64,000 nt of DNA from positions 95,999 through 159,998 of the forward strand of contig JAKSMX010000003.1 of assembly GCA_024400305.1 (NCBI GenBank), written 5' to 3'. Shown piece after piece: positions 33,429 to 43,533 of this stretch (position 1 is its first letter; each line of letters begins with the position of its first letter). Origin of the DNA: Bacteroidales bacterium (GTDB lineage: Bacteria; Bacteroidota; Bacteroidia; Bacteroidales; F082). The translations under genes and the position numbers were made by a program. Below the pieces are notes generated by a model, which ran no database searches, had not been told where the DNA came from, and worked only from the letters and a program-made list of their open reading frames with translations.

Positions 33429-34868
33429 ATGAAAAAGTTAAAGAAACAACCCGAAATAATTGAAGACGTCACGATTATCGATGCCGGCGCGGAAGGCATG
33501 AGCATCGCTAAACCTGACGAGAAAGTGGTGTTCATCCCATTCGGAGCACCCGGCGACATCGTTGATTTACAAGTGTTTAAAAAGAAATCAAACTGCTTCG
33601 ACGGCAAGATTCTGAATATCAAGAAACCGTCCGACAAACGTGTTGAGCCGGTGTGCCAGCACTTCGGTCTCTGCGGCGGCTGCAAATGGCAACACCTTGA
33701 GTATCAATGGCAGCTGTTCTACAAGCAGAAACAGGTCAAAGACAACTTCGACCGCATCGCCAAAATCGAATATCCTGAAATAAGTCCGATTCTCGGCTGC
33801 GAGAAACAGTTTTTCTACCGCAACAAGCTGGAATACAGCTTCTCGAACCGCAAATGGCTCACCGACGGCGCACCCGCCGGCACCTACACCGAAGAGGACT
33901 GCAAAGGCTTCGGCTATCATCTTCCGAGCCTGTTCGACCGCGTCATCGACATCGAACATTGCTATCTGCAAGCCGACCCGTCGAACGACATCCGCCTGTT
34001 TATCAAGGATTTCACCATGAAACACAAGCTGTCGTACCACAACGTCCGTGCACATGAAGGCACGATGCGCAACGTGGTGATCCGCTGCAACGGCAAGGGC
34101 GAGTTCATGGTCATCATCGTCATCAACGAGGAAAACGGCATCGTCCGCAACGGACTGATACCGGCTTTGTCAGCGAAGTTCCCGCAAATCGTGTCATTGA
34201 TGCTCGTCATCAACTCAAAGTTCAACGACATGATTTCCGACCTGCCGTTCGAGTGTCTGAAAGGCGAGCCGTATCTCATCGAGACGATGCAGTCGCCGCG
34301 GCCGGGCTTTGATGATTTAAAGTTCCGCGTCGGGCCGGTCTCGTTCTTCCAGACCAATGTCTATCAGGCGGAAAGGCTTTACAAGGCGGCCTTCGACCTC
34401 GCCGACGTGAAAGGCGACGAACTGATGTACGACCTCTACACCGGCACCGGCACGATTGCGCTTTATTTCTCGCGTTTCGTCAAGAAAGTCGTTGGCATTG
34501 AATATGTTGAGGAAGCCATCGAAGACGCGAAGATCAACGAGAGCTTCAACAACATCTCCAACGCCGAGTTCCATGCCGGCGACATGGCGAAAGTGCTCAC
34601 CGACGAGTTCATCGCCGAACACGGCAGACCCGACTTCATCGTCACCGACCCGCCACGTGCCGGAATGGCCGACAAAGTCATCGAACAACTGAAAAAGATT
34701 AAGGCAAGAAAAATCGTCTATGTCAGCTGCAACCCCGCCACGCAAGCCAGAGATTTGCAACTTTTGGACGAACTCTATTCCGTCAAGGCAGTGCAGCCCG
34801 TTGACATGTTCCCGCACACGCAACACGTTGAAAATGTGGTGTTGTTAGAGTTGAGGGTGGAGTGTTGA
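33429..34868 (+). CDS. rlmD: 23S rRNA (uracil-5-)-methyltransferase, RlmD/RumA type
   Basis: SAM-dependent enzyme that makes 5-methyluridine in 23S rRNA. Seen: 479 residues; N-terminal TRAM-like beta-barrel; iron-sulfur cysteines CQHFGLCGGC near 76-85 and CEKQFF near 120; SAM-site region GPVSFFQTNVYQAERLY near 303; LYTGTGTIALYFS near 336; VTDPPRAGMADKVI near 404; and catalytic Cys in YVSCNPATQARDL near 435. It is transcribed alone, with a terminator directly behind. RlmC/RlmD-type enzymes of this phylum may modify one or both of the known 23S positions. Confidence 0.9.
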   Translation: MKKLKKQPEIIEDVTIIDAGAEGMSIAKPDEKVVFIPFGAPGDIVDLQVFKKKSNCFDGKILNIKKPSDKRVEPVCQHFGLCGGCKWQHLEYQWQLFYKQKQVKDNFDRIAKIEYPEISPILGCEKQFFYRNKLEYSFSNRKWLTDGAPAGTYTEEDCKGFGYHLPSLFDRVIDIEHCYLQADPSNDIRLFIKDFTMKHKLSYHNVRAHEGTMRNVVIRCNGKGEFMVIIVINEENGIVRNGLIPALSAKFPQIVSLMLVINSKFNDMISDLPFECLKGEPYLIETMQSPRPGFDDLKFRVGPVSFFQTNVYQAERLYKAAFDLADVKGDELMYDLYTGTGTIALYFSRFVKKVVGIEYVEEAIEDAKINESFNNISNAEFHAGDMAKVLTDEFIAEHGRPDFIVTDPPRAGMADKVIEQLKKIKARKIVYVSCNPATQARDLQLLDELYSVKAVQPVDMFPHTQHVENVVLLELRVEC

Positions 34869-34883
34869 GAGTGGAGTTAAAAT

Positions 34884-34919
34884 AAAAAAGACCGCAGGAA
34901 ACATCGTGCGGTCTTTTTT
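34884..34919. terminator. Bidirectional terminator between rlmD and the CsgG cluster
   Basis: 13-bp stem AAAAAAGACCGCA / TGCGGTCTTTTTT (34884-34896 and 34907-34919) with a 10-nt loop; A and T runs on opposite sides let it work in both directions. Confidence 0.9.
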
Positions 34920-34938
34920 TCCTAAAACATTCCGAAAA

Positions 34939-35799
34939 TCAGAACGGGACATCTGTGCAATTCAGCGAGAACTTGATAGGACGCAGATTTCCGACGATGG
35001 CGTCACCGGCGGCCTCGATCGAATAAACATAATCGCTCTTCTTGGTCATCTTGATTGCACCTTTCATCTTATACACGTTTCCATTGCATCTGATCTCTCC
35101 GTAAATGTCAGTGTCCGGAGCGACATTCACCTGCTCCGAAGGGAATTCGACGGTGTTTCCAAACACGACATCAATCCGGTTCGTTCCACCTGTTGTTTGC
35201 AGAGTGAACGCAATCTGATTCTGAACGTCATCAACAACCATATTTGACCTTGTAATGTACAATTCATCATTGCCAAGCACAAAGTTTCCGTACGTCGGGA
35301 AATTAGTGTTTATCGGGCATGACCATACTCCGACGGTATCGCAATAACTTTCAAAGCCATCCGAAATGATTCTGAACCAATAATAGTCGAAAGTTGTCTT
35401 GTCCTGAAGCTTTGACTGCAATTCGGCGGTGTTTATCTTAGCTATCGTCGCCTCCCAATCGGCATGAACCTGAATGTCGGCTATCGAGTCACATATCTCC
35501 TGTGTTTCCTCGGTGATTGTGTAGTCCATCGTTGAAAAAAGCGGTTTTATTCCTTTTTCATCGAAATAAGCATTGATGCTTCTGACATCCGCGCTTGTCG
35601 GGAATAATTTACCCATGGAAAACGCCGACGCAACAAATGATGTTTCGTAGCTGTAATTGCAAGTCACCGTTTCATGCGGAGGATCAACGGGTGGGACGAC
35701 AGGTGAGTCATCATTTTTTTTGTCTTTACATGAGGCTGCAGTCAAAGCGATGGCGAGCGTCATCATCGCACATAGCGAGTTTTTAAAAAGTCTTGTCAT
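34939..35799 (-). CDS. Lipoprotein of unknown function
   Basis: A 286-residue lipoprotein: lipobox TAASC, Cys at residue 24, followed by a charged, proline-rich tether (DKKNDDSPVVPPVDPP). The remainder is not recognised: a mixed region to about residue 190, then a beta-rich C-terminal part (IDVVFGNTVEFPSEQ, YGEIRCNGNVYKMKGAIKM). It lies 35 bases after the GNA1162-like gene on the same strand and ends at a terminator, so it may be the last gene of the CsgG cluster or independently expressed. Confidence 0.7.
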   Translation of the reverse strand: MTRLFKNSLCAMMTLAIALTAASCKDKKNDDSPVVPPVDPPHETVTCNYSYETSFVASAFSMGKLFPTSADVRSINAYFDEKGIKPLFSTMDYTITEETQEICDSIADIQVHADWEATIAKINTAELQSKLQDKTTFDYYWFRIISDGFESYCDTVGVWSCPINTNFPTYGNFVLGNDELYITRSNMVVDDVQNQIAFTLQTTGGTNRIDVVFGNTVEFPSEQVNVAPDTDIYGEIRCNGNVYKMKGAIKMTKKSDYVYSIEAAGDAIVGNLRPIKFSLNCTDVPF

Positions 35800-35834
35800 A
35801 TTATTTTAATTTAATTCATTGTTCATCAGCATTA

Positions 35835-36518
35835 TTATCCTTTGATATTCCTCGAAATCACCTTTGGCTGGGCTTCGTCTTCCATATCCTGCATATACCG
35901 CGGATGGTATTTTCCGACAGGAATATCCTTGAAGATACATTCATTGGCAAGCCGGGCCGCCTCGATATGATCTGTCACAGCTGTCTCTATAGCGGCCACG
36001 GCGACATCGATGAGTGCGCCCAGCAGCCCGCCGGAGGTGCTGTTGCTCGTATAGTCGAGTGTCAGGTTGCAGGTTCTTTCAAAAAGCACCTCATTGGTGG
36101 TGGTCGATTTCACTATGTATGTTATCTTCGTGTTGATGCCTGTCACCACTTTCTTCCACGACTCTATTCTCGAAAACACCACGGCGTCGGCGCCGAAATA
36201 TTCCTTGAACTGTCCCAACGGCGCATCGATGAAAAGCTCTGCGTCGTATGCGCTCTCATTGCGGAAAATCTCCATCGCCATGAGAGGGGAAATGACGTAA
36301 TACCCCGCTTCCGCCAACGGCTCGCTCACCGAAGTGAAAAACAGATCCTTCGCCTCGACATTCGTCGTATTGTTGATCGGAGGCATTATCAATAACGTAA
36401 CAGGCTGTTCCTCGTACAGCTTGGCGTACTGCATCCCCTTTGTATTTCTCGTTGCGCCGCATGATGTCACGACAAGTGTGACAAATACTAACGCTATGAT
36501 ATTCAACGGTTTTCTCAT
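35835..36518 (-). CDS. GNA1162/DUF799 family lipoprotein
   Basis: A 227-residue lipoprotein: lipobox VVTSC, Cys at residue 20. Residues 40-200 match the GNA1162 (DUF799) family: TLLIMPPINNTTNVEAKD, SEPLAEAGYYVISPLMAMEIF, LGQFKEYFGADAVVFSRIESW. The fold resembles the nucleotide-binding-like domain of TolB/CsgG proteins. In other bacteria this gene forms a conserved trio with a CsgG-like and a DUF4810 protein, as it does here; the trio probably builds an outer-membrane complex of unknown role. Confidence 0.8.
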   Translation of the reverse strand: MRKPLNIIALVFVTLVVTSCGATRNTKGMQYAKLYEEQPVTLLIMPPINNTTNVEAKDLFFTSVSEPLAEAGYYVISPLMAMEIFRNESAYDAELFIDAPLGQFKEYFGADAVVFSRIESWKKVVTGINTKITYIVKSTTTNEVLFERTCNLTLDYTSNSTSGGLLGALIDVAVAAIETAVTDHIEAARLANECIFKDIPVGKYHPRYMQDMEDEAQPKVISRNIKG

Positions 36519-36520
36519 GA

Positions 36521-36967
36521 TTAATCCTGATGTTTGATACGTTTGATAATTGGTTCGATGAATTTTCTCGCTTCAGGGTAATACTCAATCTCGCGTTGCA
36601 AAAGCTCGACTCCGTATTCAGCATAGTCTGTCCTGACAATCATCGACTTCTGCCTGTCGGTGGCGGTCTCGGCGAACACCCTGACGGTCTCCGGGTCAAG
36701 GAGCATGTAGCCGTATTCGGCGCAGATTCCGGGTGGCGGCACCATGCGCTCGCCGCCCGGCGTGTTAATCATGCTTTCGTATGTCACGAGAAGACTGCAC
36801 AGCGATTCAGCCGACTGCGTCTTGTAATGTCTGTAGGCGTATTCCTCGTACATTGACGTGCCGTTAGTCCTGCCGCCCCAACTGTACAGTGATTTTGGAG
36901 TATAGACGCAGGAACTCAAAACAAGCACCGGCAAAAACAATGCAGTTACAATGAAAATCCTTCTCAT
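36521..36967 (-). CDS. DUF4810 family lipoprotein
   Basis: A 148-residue lipoprotein: lipobox VLSSC, Cys at residue 20, then YTPKSLYSWGGR, the start of the DUF4810 pattern; PPGICAEYGYMLL near 78 and YYPEARKFIEPIIKR at the C-terminus complete it. Its start overlaps the stop of the preceding gene by 4 bases (ATGA), and the GNA1162-like gene follows after 2 bases. Confidence 0.8.
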   Translation of the reverse strand: MRRIFIVTALFLPVLVLSSCVYTPKSLYSWGGRTNGTSMYEEYAYRHYKTQSAESLCSLLVTYESMINTPGGERMVPPPGICAEYGYMLLDPETVRVFAETATDRQKSMIVRTDYAEYGVELLQREIEYYPEARKFIEPIIKRIKHQD

Positions 36968-37296
36968 AACTCTATTATCTTCGTCTCGTTACCCGAAACA
37001 AATATCGTCTTCGAGAACACCTCGTTTCCGTTCATCACAACTTTCACGTCGTGTTTGCCCGGAGCCACCGTGATTACGTTCTTCGCTGTCTTTTTTATCT
37101 TGCGGTCTCTTTTGTAATTCTTGTATTTCACCGCCTCGACGTTGTAGATCTGATCGTCAACGGTCACTGTGATAGGCGTTTGGCTGGCTGCCACGAACGA
37201 AAGCCCACATTTGTTTTCGACACCCGACGAATATGAATATGTGCCGCACGAGGCCATAATCATTGTGATGAATGCAATTAAAAAAAGTCTTTTCAT
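36964..37296 (-). CDS. Small PEGA-like lipoprotein
   Basis: A 110-residue lipoprotein: lipobox MASC, Cys at residue 17. The rest is one small beta-domain: TPITVTVDDQIYNVEAVKY, then PGKHDVKVVMNGNEVFSK, which resembles a PEGA domain (the PGxHxVxVxxxG turn). PEGA domains often decorate surface-layer or outer-membrane assemblies. It lies between the CsgG-like and DUF4810 genes. Confidence 0.6.
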   Translation of the reverse strand: MKRLFLIAFITMIMASCGTYSYSSGVENKCGLSFVAASQTPITVTVDDQIYNVEAVKYKNYKRDRKIKKTAKNVITVAPGKHDVKVVMNGNEVFSKTIFVSGNETKIIEL

Positions 37297-37300
37297 GTTT

Positions 37301-38242
37301 TTAGTCGTTTAAGATGTAATATTTTTCAAGAAGTTTGTCTTTGTCAAGGGCATCGCCTTTATAGCTACAGAACGAGATTTCGTTCTCCGGCTTTGTGTCA
37401 GGGATCGTCATGACCACTGTCACCTCACCGATTTTCTTGCCTGGGAGTTCGACGTTCATTCCCGACTGCGGGTTTTTCACGACCTTGCCTTTTGAATAGA
37501 CGCTGAATCTGTCGCCTGCCGCCAGGCCCTGTGACTCGCCGCCGGAGATGATGTAGTTGTTATCTTCATCAATGTCAAGGATATAAGAACGCCACGGGCT
37601 GTCGGTGCATTCGTTGATGATGTTTTCGACGAGTTGTGAGAGAGCCGCCGAAATCGCCTTGTCGCTCAACGTGGCATCGTAACCGGCTGTCCCGCCGAAG
37701 CCCAACACTTCCTTCGTCGTCGTCTCCGCCAATCCCTTGGCCTCGCCGGAATAGATGATGAGACCCGACGCCGTCTCCACGATACGGATGCTCACGCCGG
37801 CTTCAACGACCTGTGTCTTCGTTGATGAGAACACTTTTTCCTGTCCTTCGTTTTTCCTCCCGAACTCTGTGATTGAGCCGAGGATGATGTAGTCAGCTCC
37901 GATTTTCTGCATGTCAGCGCCGGCTTCCTGAACCAAGACATCGAGGTCTTCCCTTTCAAGAAGGATGAACTTGCCCGACTGCTGCAGTTTCGCCGACAAG
38001 ATGTCAAGACCTTGTTTTCTCATCGGGTCGTTTTTCTTGTCGTAAAACACGCCCTTGCCATACTGCGTCTCATTGGAGAACCTGCCGATGGCTACTTTCC
38101 TCTTGATTGTCTTTTTCTCCGTGGCTTTCTTTGCGGAAGTCTGCTGTGCTTCAACAGTTTCCGCCGTCGTCACTTTTTTTGATTGCGCAAAAGACGGCAT
38201 TGCAACTAATGCTGCAATTACAAATAGCAATACTTTTTTCAT
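37301..38242 (-). CDS. CsgG/HfaB-family outer-membrane protein
   Basis: A 313-residue protein of the CsgG family, whose founding member forms the curli secretion pore. Seen: VAIGRFSNETQYGKG near residue 50; LQQSGKFILLEREDLD near 90; GADYIILGSITEFGR near 118; and a C-terminal beta-rich region with GGESQGLAAGDRFSVYSKG near 235. Unlike classical CsgG it has an ordinary signal peptide (SFA-QS) without a lipobox cysteine. It heads the cluster csgG-like / PEGA / DUF4810 / GNA1162 and has a promoter at 38270-38278. No curlin genes are near, so the cargo is unknown. Confidence 0.8.
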   Translation of the reverse strand: MKKVLLFVIAALVAMPSFAQSKKVTTAETVEAQQTSAKKATEKKTIKRKVAIGRFSNETQYGKGVFYDKKNDPMRKQGLDILSAKLQQSGKFILLEREDLDVLVQEAGADMQKIGADYIILGSITEFGRKNEGQEKVFSSTKTQVVEAGVSIRIVETASGLIIYSGEAKGLAETTTKEVLGFGGTAGYDATLSDKAISAALSQLVENIINECTDSPWRSYILDIDEDNNYIISGGESQGLAAGDRFSVYSKGKVVKNPQSGMNVELPGKKIGEVTVVMTIPDTKPENEISFCSYKGDALDKDKLLEKYYILND

Positions 38243-38269
38243 ACGTTTAATATTTTAAATTTAAATCGT

Positions 38270-38278
38270 GCAAAGTTA
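38270..38278 (-). promoter_or_regulatory. -7 promoter box of the CsgG cluster
   Basis: TAACTTTGC on the minus strand, 27 bases upstream of the csgG-like start. Confidence 0.6.
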
Positions 38279-38307
38279 GTTATTTTCATAACACACCGGC
38301 AAAAAAA

Positions 38308-38817
38308 TCATTTATTTATCTTTTCTATTATCTCGTCCAGATTCACATTCTCACCCTTGACGGTAAACATCGCCCGCTCGTAATATTGAAGGCGTGAATT
38401 GTAGTGATTTTCAACATATTGCTTCAATTCGTCCTCACTTTTCCCGTTCACCAACGGACGTTTCCGTCTTGCTGTCAGGAGTCTGTTGACAGCCGTCATC
38501 GGGCTTATCCTGACGAATACCGTCACGCCGTTTTCGTTCATCCACTGCATGTTGTCGAAAAAACAAGGCGTGCCGCCGCCCGTCGAGACAACGACATTAT
38601 GCATCTCGGCAGTCTTCTTCAAAATGTCAGACTCGAATTTCCTGAAATACTCCTCCCCGTATTTGTCGAAGAAATCCTGAACCGAAATATGATATTTCTC
38701 CTCAAACATGTCATCGGTGTCGAACGCCTCATAGCCGAGCCTGTTGGCGAGCTTTCGCGACACCGACGACTTGCCGGAACACATATAACCTATTATATAA
38801 ATCCTGTTTGGCATCAT
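38308..38817 (-). CDS. aroK: Shikimate kinase
   Basis: Phosphorylates shikimate with ATP in the pathway to chorismate. Seen: 169 residues; Walker A GYMCSGKSSVSRKLA near residue 9; FDTDDMFE near 33 (shikimate contact); FRKFESDILKK with the shikimate-binding arginine; STGGGTPCF near 80; and the lid-region arginine ARRKRPLVNG near 118. A second ATG one codon later could also be the start. It has its own promoter at 38857-38865. Confidence 0.93.
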   Translation of the reverse strand: MMPNRIYIIGYMCSGKSSVSRKLANRLGYEAFDTDDMFEEKYHISVQDFFDKYGEEYFRKFESDILKKTAEMHNVVVSTGGGTPCFFDNMQWMNENGVTVFVRISPMTAVNRLLTARRKRPLVNGKSEDELKQYVENHYNSRLQYYERAMFTVKGENVNLDEIIEKINK

Positions 38818-38856
38818 AAAAATTATCGTGCGGCAACACTTTTTTTTAAATCCGCT

Positions 38857-38865
38857 GCAAAGATA
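38857..38865 (-). promoter_or_regulatory. aroK promoter -7 box
   Basis: TATCTTTGC on the minus strand, about 40 bases upstream of the aroK start. Confidence 0.6.
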
Positions 38866-38914
38866 AACGTTTTTTTATTCTGACTTACATTTAAATTTGA
38901 AATTTGGCGACATA

Positions 38915-38945
38915 AAAAAACGTCCGCCGAAGTTTTCGGCGGACG
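38915..38945 (-). terminator. Intrinsic terminator of the lipoprotein gene at 38973
   Basis: 11-bp perfect stem CGTCCGCCGAA / TTCGGCGGACG with a 3-nt loop; on the minus strand it is followed by seven U. Confidence 0.9.
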
Positions 38946-38972
38946 CTCTAAATCAAAATTTATTTCAAACAA

Positions 38973-39764
38973 TTATTTCCACTGACCAGTGATTGTGATT
39001 TTCATGCTATTATCTGGTTGTTTTTCAACAGTTCCTTTTTTAACGTTGATGAGATAAAGGTTGTCATTGTACTGAGTCATGATAACAAAGTTGTAGTCTT
39101 TGTTGGCCTCACATGAAACCTCATGGAATTTTTCAGCTGGTGTTGCACTTTCAAATGCATTCTTTTTTCCAACTTCTGTTGTGATGGATGCAAATTCCAC
39201 GCCTTCAAGTATTTTAAGTTCAGCACCTTCGACCGGAACAATCTTAGCTTTTACTTCCTTGACGTTTGATTTCCATTCAAGACCAAACTGTTCAAGGCCT
39301 GTACCAGGTGTGCCACCAACTCTCACCCATGAAAGGTCATTGACTTCGAGTGTGGCATCAAGAACTGTGATGTTGACCTTTGCTGTTGCCGTGTTATTCT
39401 TCTTTGTTTTCACTGTTGCTTCAACTGTCACAAGACCGCCAGGAAGATCCATTGGTTCCGGCTCGGCTGTGAATGTGTAAGTTGTAAGCTTGTCAAGAGT
39501 GATTGTTGTATCACCAAGTACTTCATTATTATAAATCACCTTAAAATAAAGTGATGTGAGAAGGTCGTTTGCATCTGTTGCGATAGCTTTGATCTGGAAG
39601 CCTACCATATCACCTGAATAAACTTCTGTGTTCTGATAGACATAGCCTTCGCCAGCGTTCACGAATTCAATTGTCGGGAGTTTAGGATCGTCATCGTCCT
39701 TTGAGCAGCTTGTCATGAAAAGCACGCCCACCAAGCACATAAGTGCCAAAGTTAATTTCTTCAT
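38973..39764 (-). CDS. Lipoprotein with Ig-like segment, unknown function
   Basis: A 263-residue lipoprotein: lipobox MTSC, Cys at residue 20, then an acidic tether (SKDDDDPK) typical of surface-exposed Bacteroidota lipoproteins. Residues 30-135 look like an immunoglobulin-like beta-sandwich (VTVEATVKTKKNNTATAKVNI). The C-terminal half (LSWVRVGGTPGTGLEQFGLEW, HEVSCEANKDYNFVIMTQY) is not recognised. Monocistronic: -7 box TATCTTTGC at 39816-39808 and a strong terminator at 38915-38945. Confidence 0.7.
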   Translation of the reverse strand: MKKLTLALMCLVGVLFMTSCSKDDDDPKLPTIEFVNAGEGYVYQNTEVYSGDMVGFQIKAIATDANDLLTSLYFKVIYNNEVLGDTTITLDKLTTYTFTAEPEPMDLPGGLVTVEATVKTKKNNTATAKVNITVLDATLEVNDLSWVRVGGTPGTGLEQFGLEWKSNVKEVKAKIVPVEGAELKILEGVEFASITTEVGKKNAFESATPAEKFHEVSCEANKDYNFVIMTQYNDNLYLINVKKGTVEKQPDNSMKITITGQWK

Positions 39765-39807
39765 TTTTTTAATTTTTTAAAGTTAATATTACATTTAAAA
39801 TTTGAAT

Positions 39808-39816
39808 GCAAAGATA
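39808..39816 (-). promoter_or_regulatory. -7 promoter box of the lipoprotein at 38973
   Basis: TATCTTTGC on the minus strand, about 43 bases before the start codon. Confidence 0.6.
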
Positions 39817-39855
39817 GACTTTTTTTTAATTGAACTGTTTTTTTTTCAAATATTT

Positions 39856-41799
39856 TTATTTCTTTCCTTTTTGAAGTTGTGCCTGCTGTTTCTGCATTTC
39901 TTCAAGACGTTTCTGGAAATTCGATTTCTTCACAGGTTTGAGCTTCGCCTTTTCAATCTGCCTGCGGAGTTTCTCATCATCGAGGAACACTTTGAACAAA
40001 TACATCTGCAGGAATGTGATGATGTTCACGAGCATGTAATAGTAGCTCAGACCGGCCGAGTAGCTGTTGAACAGGCCGAGGAACATAATCGGCATGATGT
40101 AGAGCATGAGTTTCATGCCCGGCATCGGCTGTGTCTGCATCGCCGCCGTCTGTTTCTGGTTGATCCACGTGTAAAGTATTGTGGTTACAGTCATTAACAG
40201 CGTGAACAGACTGACGTGGTCGCCGTAGAACGGGATGTTGAACGGCAGGTCGAGGATGCTGTCGTATGTCGAGAGGTCGTCGGCCCACAGGAACGGCTGC
40301 TGACGAAGCTCGATACTCGATGGGAAGAAACGGAAGATGGCCCACAATATCGGGAGCTGCAGCAGCATCGGCAGACATCCGGATGTCGGGCTTGCACCGG
40401 CTTTCTTGTAAAGATCCATCACCGCCTGCTGCTTCTTCATGGCATCTTCCGGCTTCGGGTATTTCTCACTGATAGCGTCAATCTCAGGCTTCAGCACACG
40501 CATCTTCGCCGTTGACTGGTATGACTTGTATGCGAAAGGCATGAGAATCAACTTGATGATGATGGTAAGTACCAATATCACGATACCGTAGTTCCATCCG
40601 TAGCTGCCGAGCCAGTTGAAAACGTTGACGACGAGGTAGCGGTTGATCCAACCCACGAGCTTACCGCCGAGCGGAATCTGCTTGCTCAAGTCAAGACCAT
40701 ACGAATCCATGATTTTCAAGCTGTTAGGTCCGAGATACATCTGCATCTGAACTGTATTGTCGTTTTCAAGTCCGTTGAACGGGATGTCGATGCTTGTGTA
40801 CATCGTCTTGAGATAACGCGGGTTCTTCGCCTTGAAATCCTGTTTCATCCCGATGGAGGCACCGATGAAATCGTCCTTCGCGATGAGCGCGTAGCTGAAG
40901 AAACGCTGTTTGAACGACACCCATTTGAGGTTTGAACGGAGTTCTTTCTCGCCGTCCTTCTCTCCTCCCCTATCGCCGCTCAACGACTCGACATCATCGT
41001 TGGTGAATTTGTAGTAAACATTCGAGCCGTTGTAACGGTCAACCGCCTTCTCCTGCTTCAGCAGTTCCACATACCAATTGATAGTCATGTAGTTGGTGTT
41101 GGCGGCGATCACGTTTCTCATGTTGACGGTCTTGACGTCGAAGTCGAGCATGTATTCATCAGGCTTCATCGTATATACAAATTCAAGGTATTGACCTTCA
41201 TTGAAAATTCCATCAGCGTCGGCTGTCATCGCCCTGAAACTGATTGTCAGAGGCTCATCTCCCAAGACGATGGAATCCGTTCCGTCATAGACGCTGTTAT
41301 TAATATAAGGTGTGAAGCAGAGATTCATCGTATTGATCGGCATATTCGAAGCGAAAAATTCAAGATTGAATTTCGCCGTGTTCTTGTCAAATCCGATAAG
41401 CGGCAGAGAGTCGTAAGTCTGGTAATCTTTGAGCATCACCTCCTTCACGTATGCGCCTTTCGACGAGAACGTGAGTTTGAAGACGTCGTTTTCGACAACA
41501 TAGTCCTTGCCTTCGCCTGATGCGGCGGCGGCGAACAGCCCGAAATTGCGGCGGAGCTCTGCGTTTTCGTCAACGACACCGATTGAAGACATCTTCGACG
41601 CCGCTTCCGCCGCGGCTGCCTGCTGCGCCTGAACGAAACGCAGAGAGTCTTCGGCATAACGTATCCTCTGCTCGCGGAGAATGGAGTCCTGAATGTGCTG
41701 GCGTCTCGCCAATTCCTCTTTGGATGGAGTCATCCACACTGTGTAACCAACGAAAATCCCTATGATAAGGATGATTCCAATGACTGAGTTCTTGTTCAT
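39856..41799 (-). CDS. yidC: Membrane protein insertase YidC
   Basis: Inserts and folds inner-membrane proteins, alone or with SecYEG. Seen: 647 residues; an N-terminal transmembrane anchor (IIGIFVGYTVW); a large periplasmic beta domain to about residue 370; the conserved insertase core from YGWNYGIVILVLTIIIKLILMP to SYYYMLVNIITFLQM with five membrane segments; and a basic cytoplasmic tail rich in Lys and Gln for ribosome contact. Length fits Bacteroidota YidC. It follows pyrG with a 3-base gap, an arrangement common in the phylum. Confidence 0.95.
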   Translation of the reverse strand: MNKNSVIGIILIIGIFVGYTVWMTPSKEELARRQHIQDSILREQRIRYAEDSLRFVQAQQAAAAEAASKMSSIGVVDENAELRRNFGLFAAAASGEGKDYVVENDVFKLTFSSKGAYVKEVMLKDYQTYDSLPLIGFDKNTAKFNLEFFASNMPINTMNLCFTPYINNSVYDGTDSIVLGDEPLTISFRAMTADADGIFNEGQYLEFVYTMKPDEYMLDFDVKTVNMRNVIAANTNYMTINWYVELLKQEKAVDRYNGSNVYYKFTNDDVESLSGDRGGEKDGEKELRSNLKWVSFKQRFFSYALIAKDDFIGASIGMKQDFKAKNPRYLKTMYTSIDIPFNGLENDNTVQMQMYLGPNSLKIMDSYGLDLSKQIPLGGKLVGWINRYLVVNVFNWLGSYGWNYGIVILVLTIIIKLILMPFAYKSYQSTAKMRVLKPEIDAISEKYPKPEDAMKKQQAVMDLYKKAGASPTSGCLPMLLQLPILWAIFRFFPSSIELRQQPFLWADDLSTYDSILDLPFNIPFYGDHVSLFTLLMTVTTILYTWINQKQTAAMQTQPMPGMKLMLYIMPIMFLGLFNSYSAGLSYYYMLVNIITFLQMYLFKVFLDDEKLRRQIEKAKLKPVKKSNFQKRLEEMQKQQAQLQKGKK

Positions 41800-41802
41800 T
41801 TT

Positions 41803-43440
<1,638 letters not shown>

Positions 43441-43461
43441 TTACATTTATTTTGACGGGTT

Positions 43462-43492
43462 GCAAAAATACAAAAAAAAAATATATCTTTGC
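43462..43492. promoter_or_regulatory. Divergent promoters of pyrG and the PPDK-like gene
   Basis: Minus-strand box TATTTTTGC (43470-43462) faces pyrG; plus-strand box TATCTTTGC (43484-43492) faces the PPDK-like gene. The boxes are only 13 bases apart, so the two polymerases would compete. Confidence 0.6.
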
Positions 43493-43533
43493 ACAGTTTT
43501 ACATTTTTTATATAAACTAAAAAAATCGAAACC

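Noticed and set aside
33314-33685. Minus-strand open frame over the rlmD start and hsdR promoter
   Set aside because: It overlaps the confident rlmD coding sequence and the promoters on both strands and shows no domain; it is a shadow.
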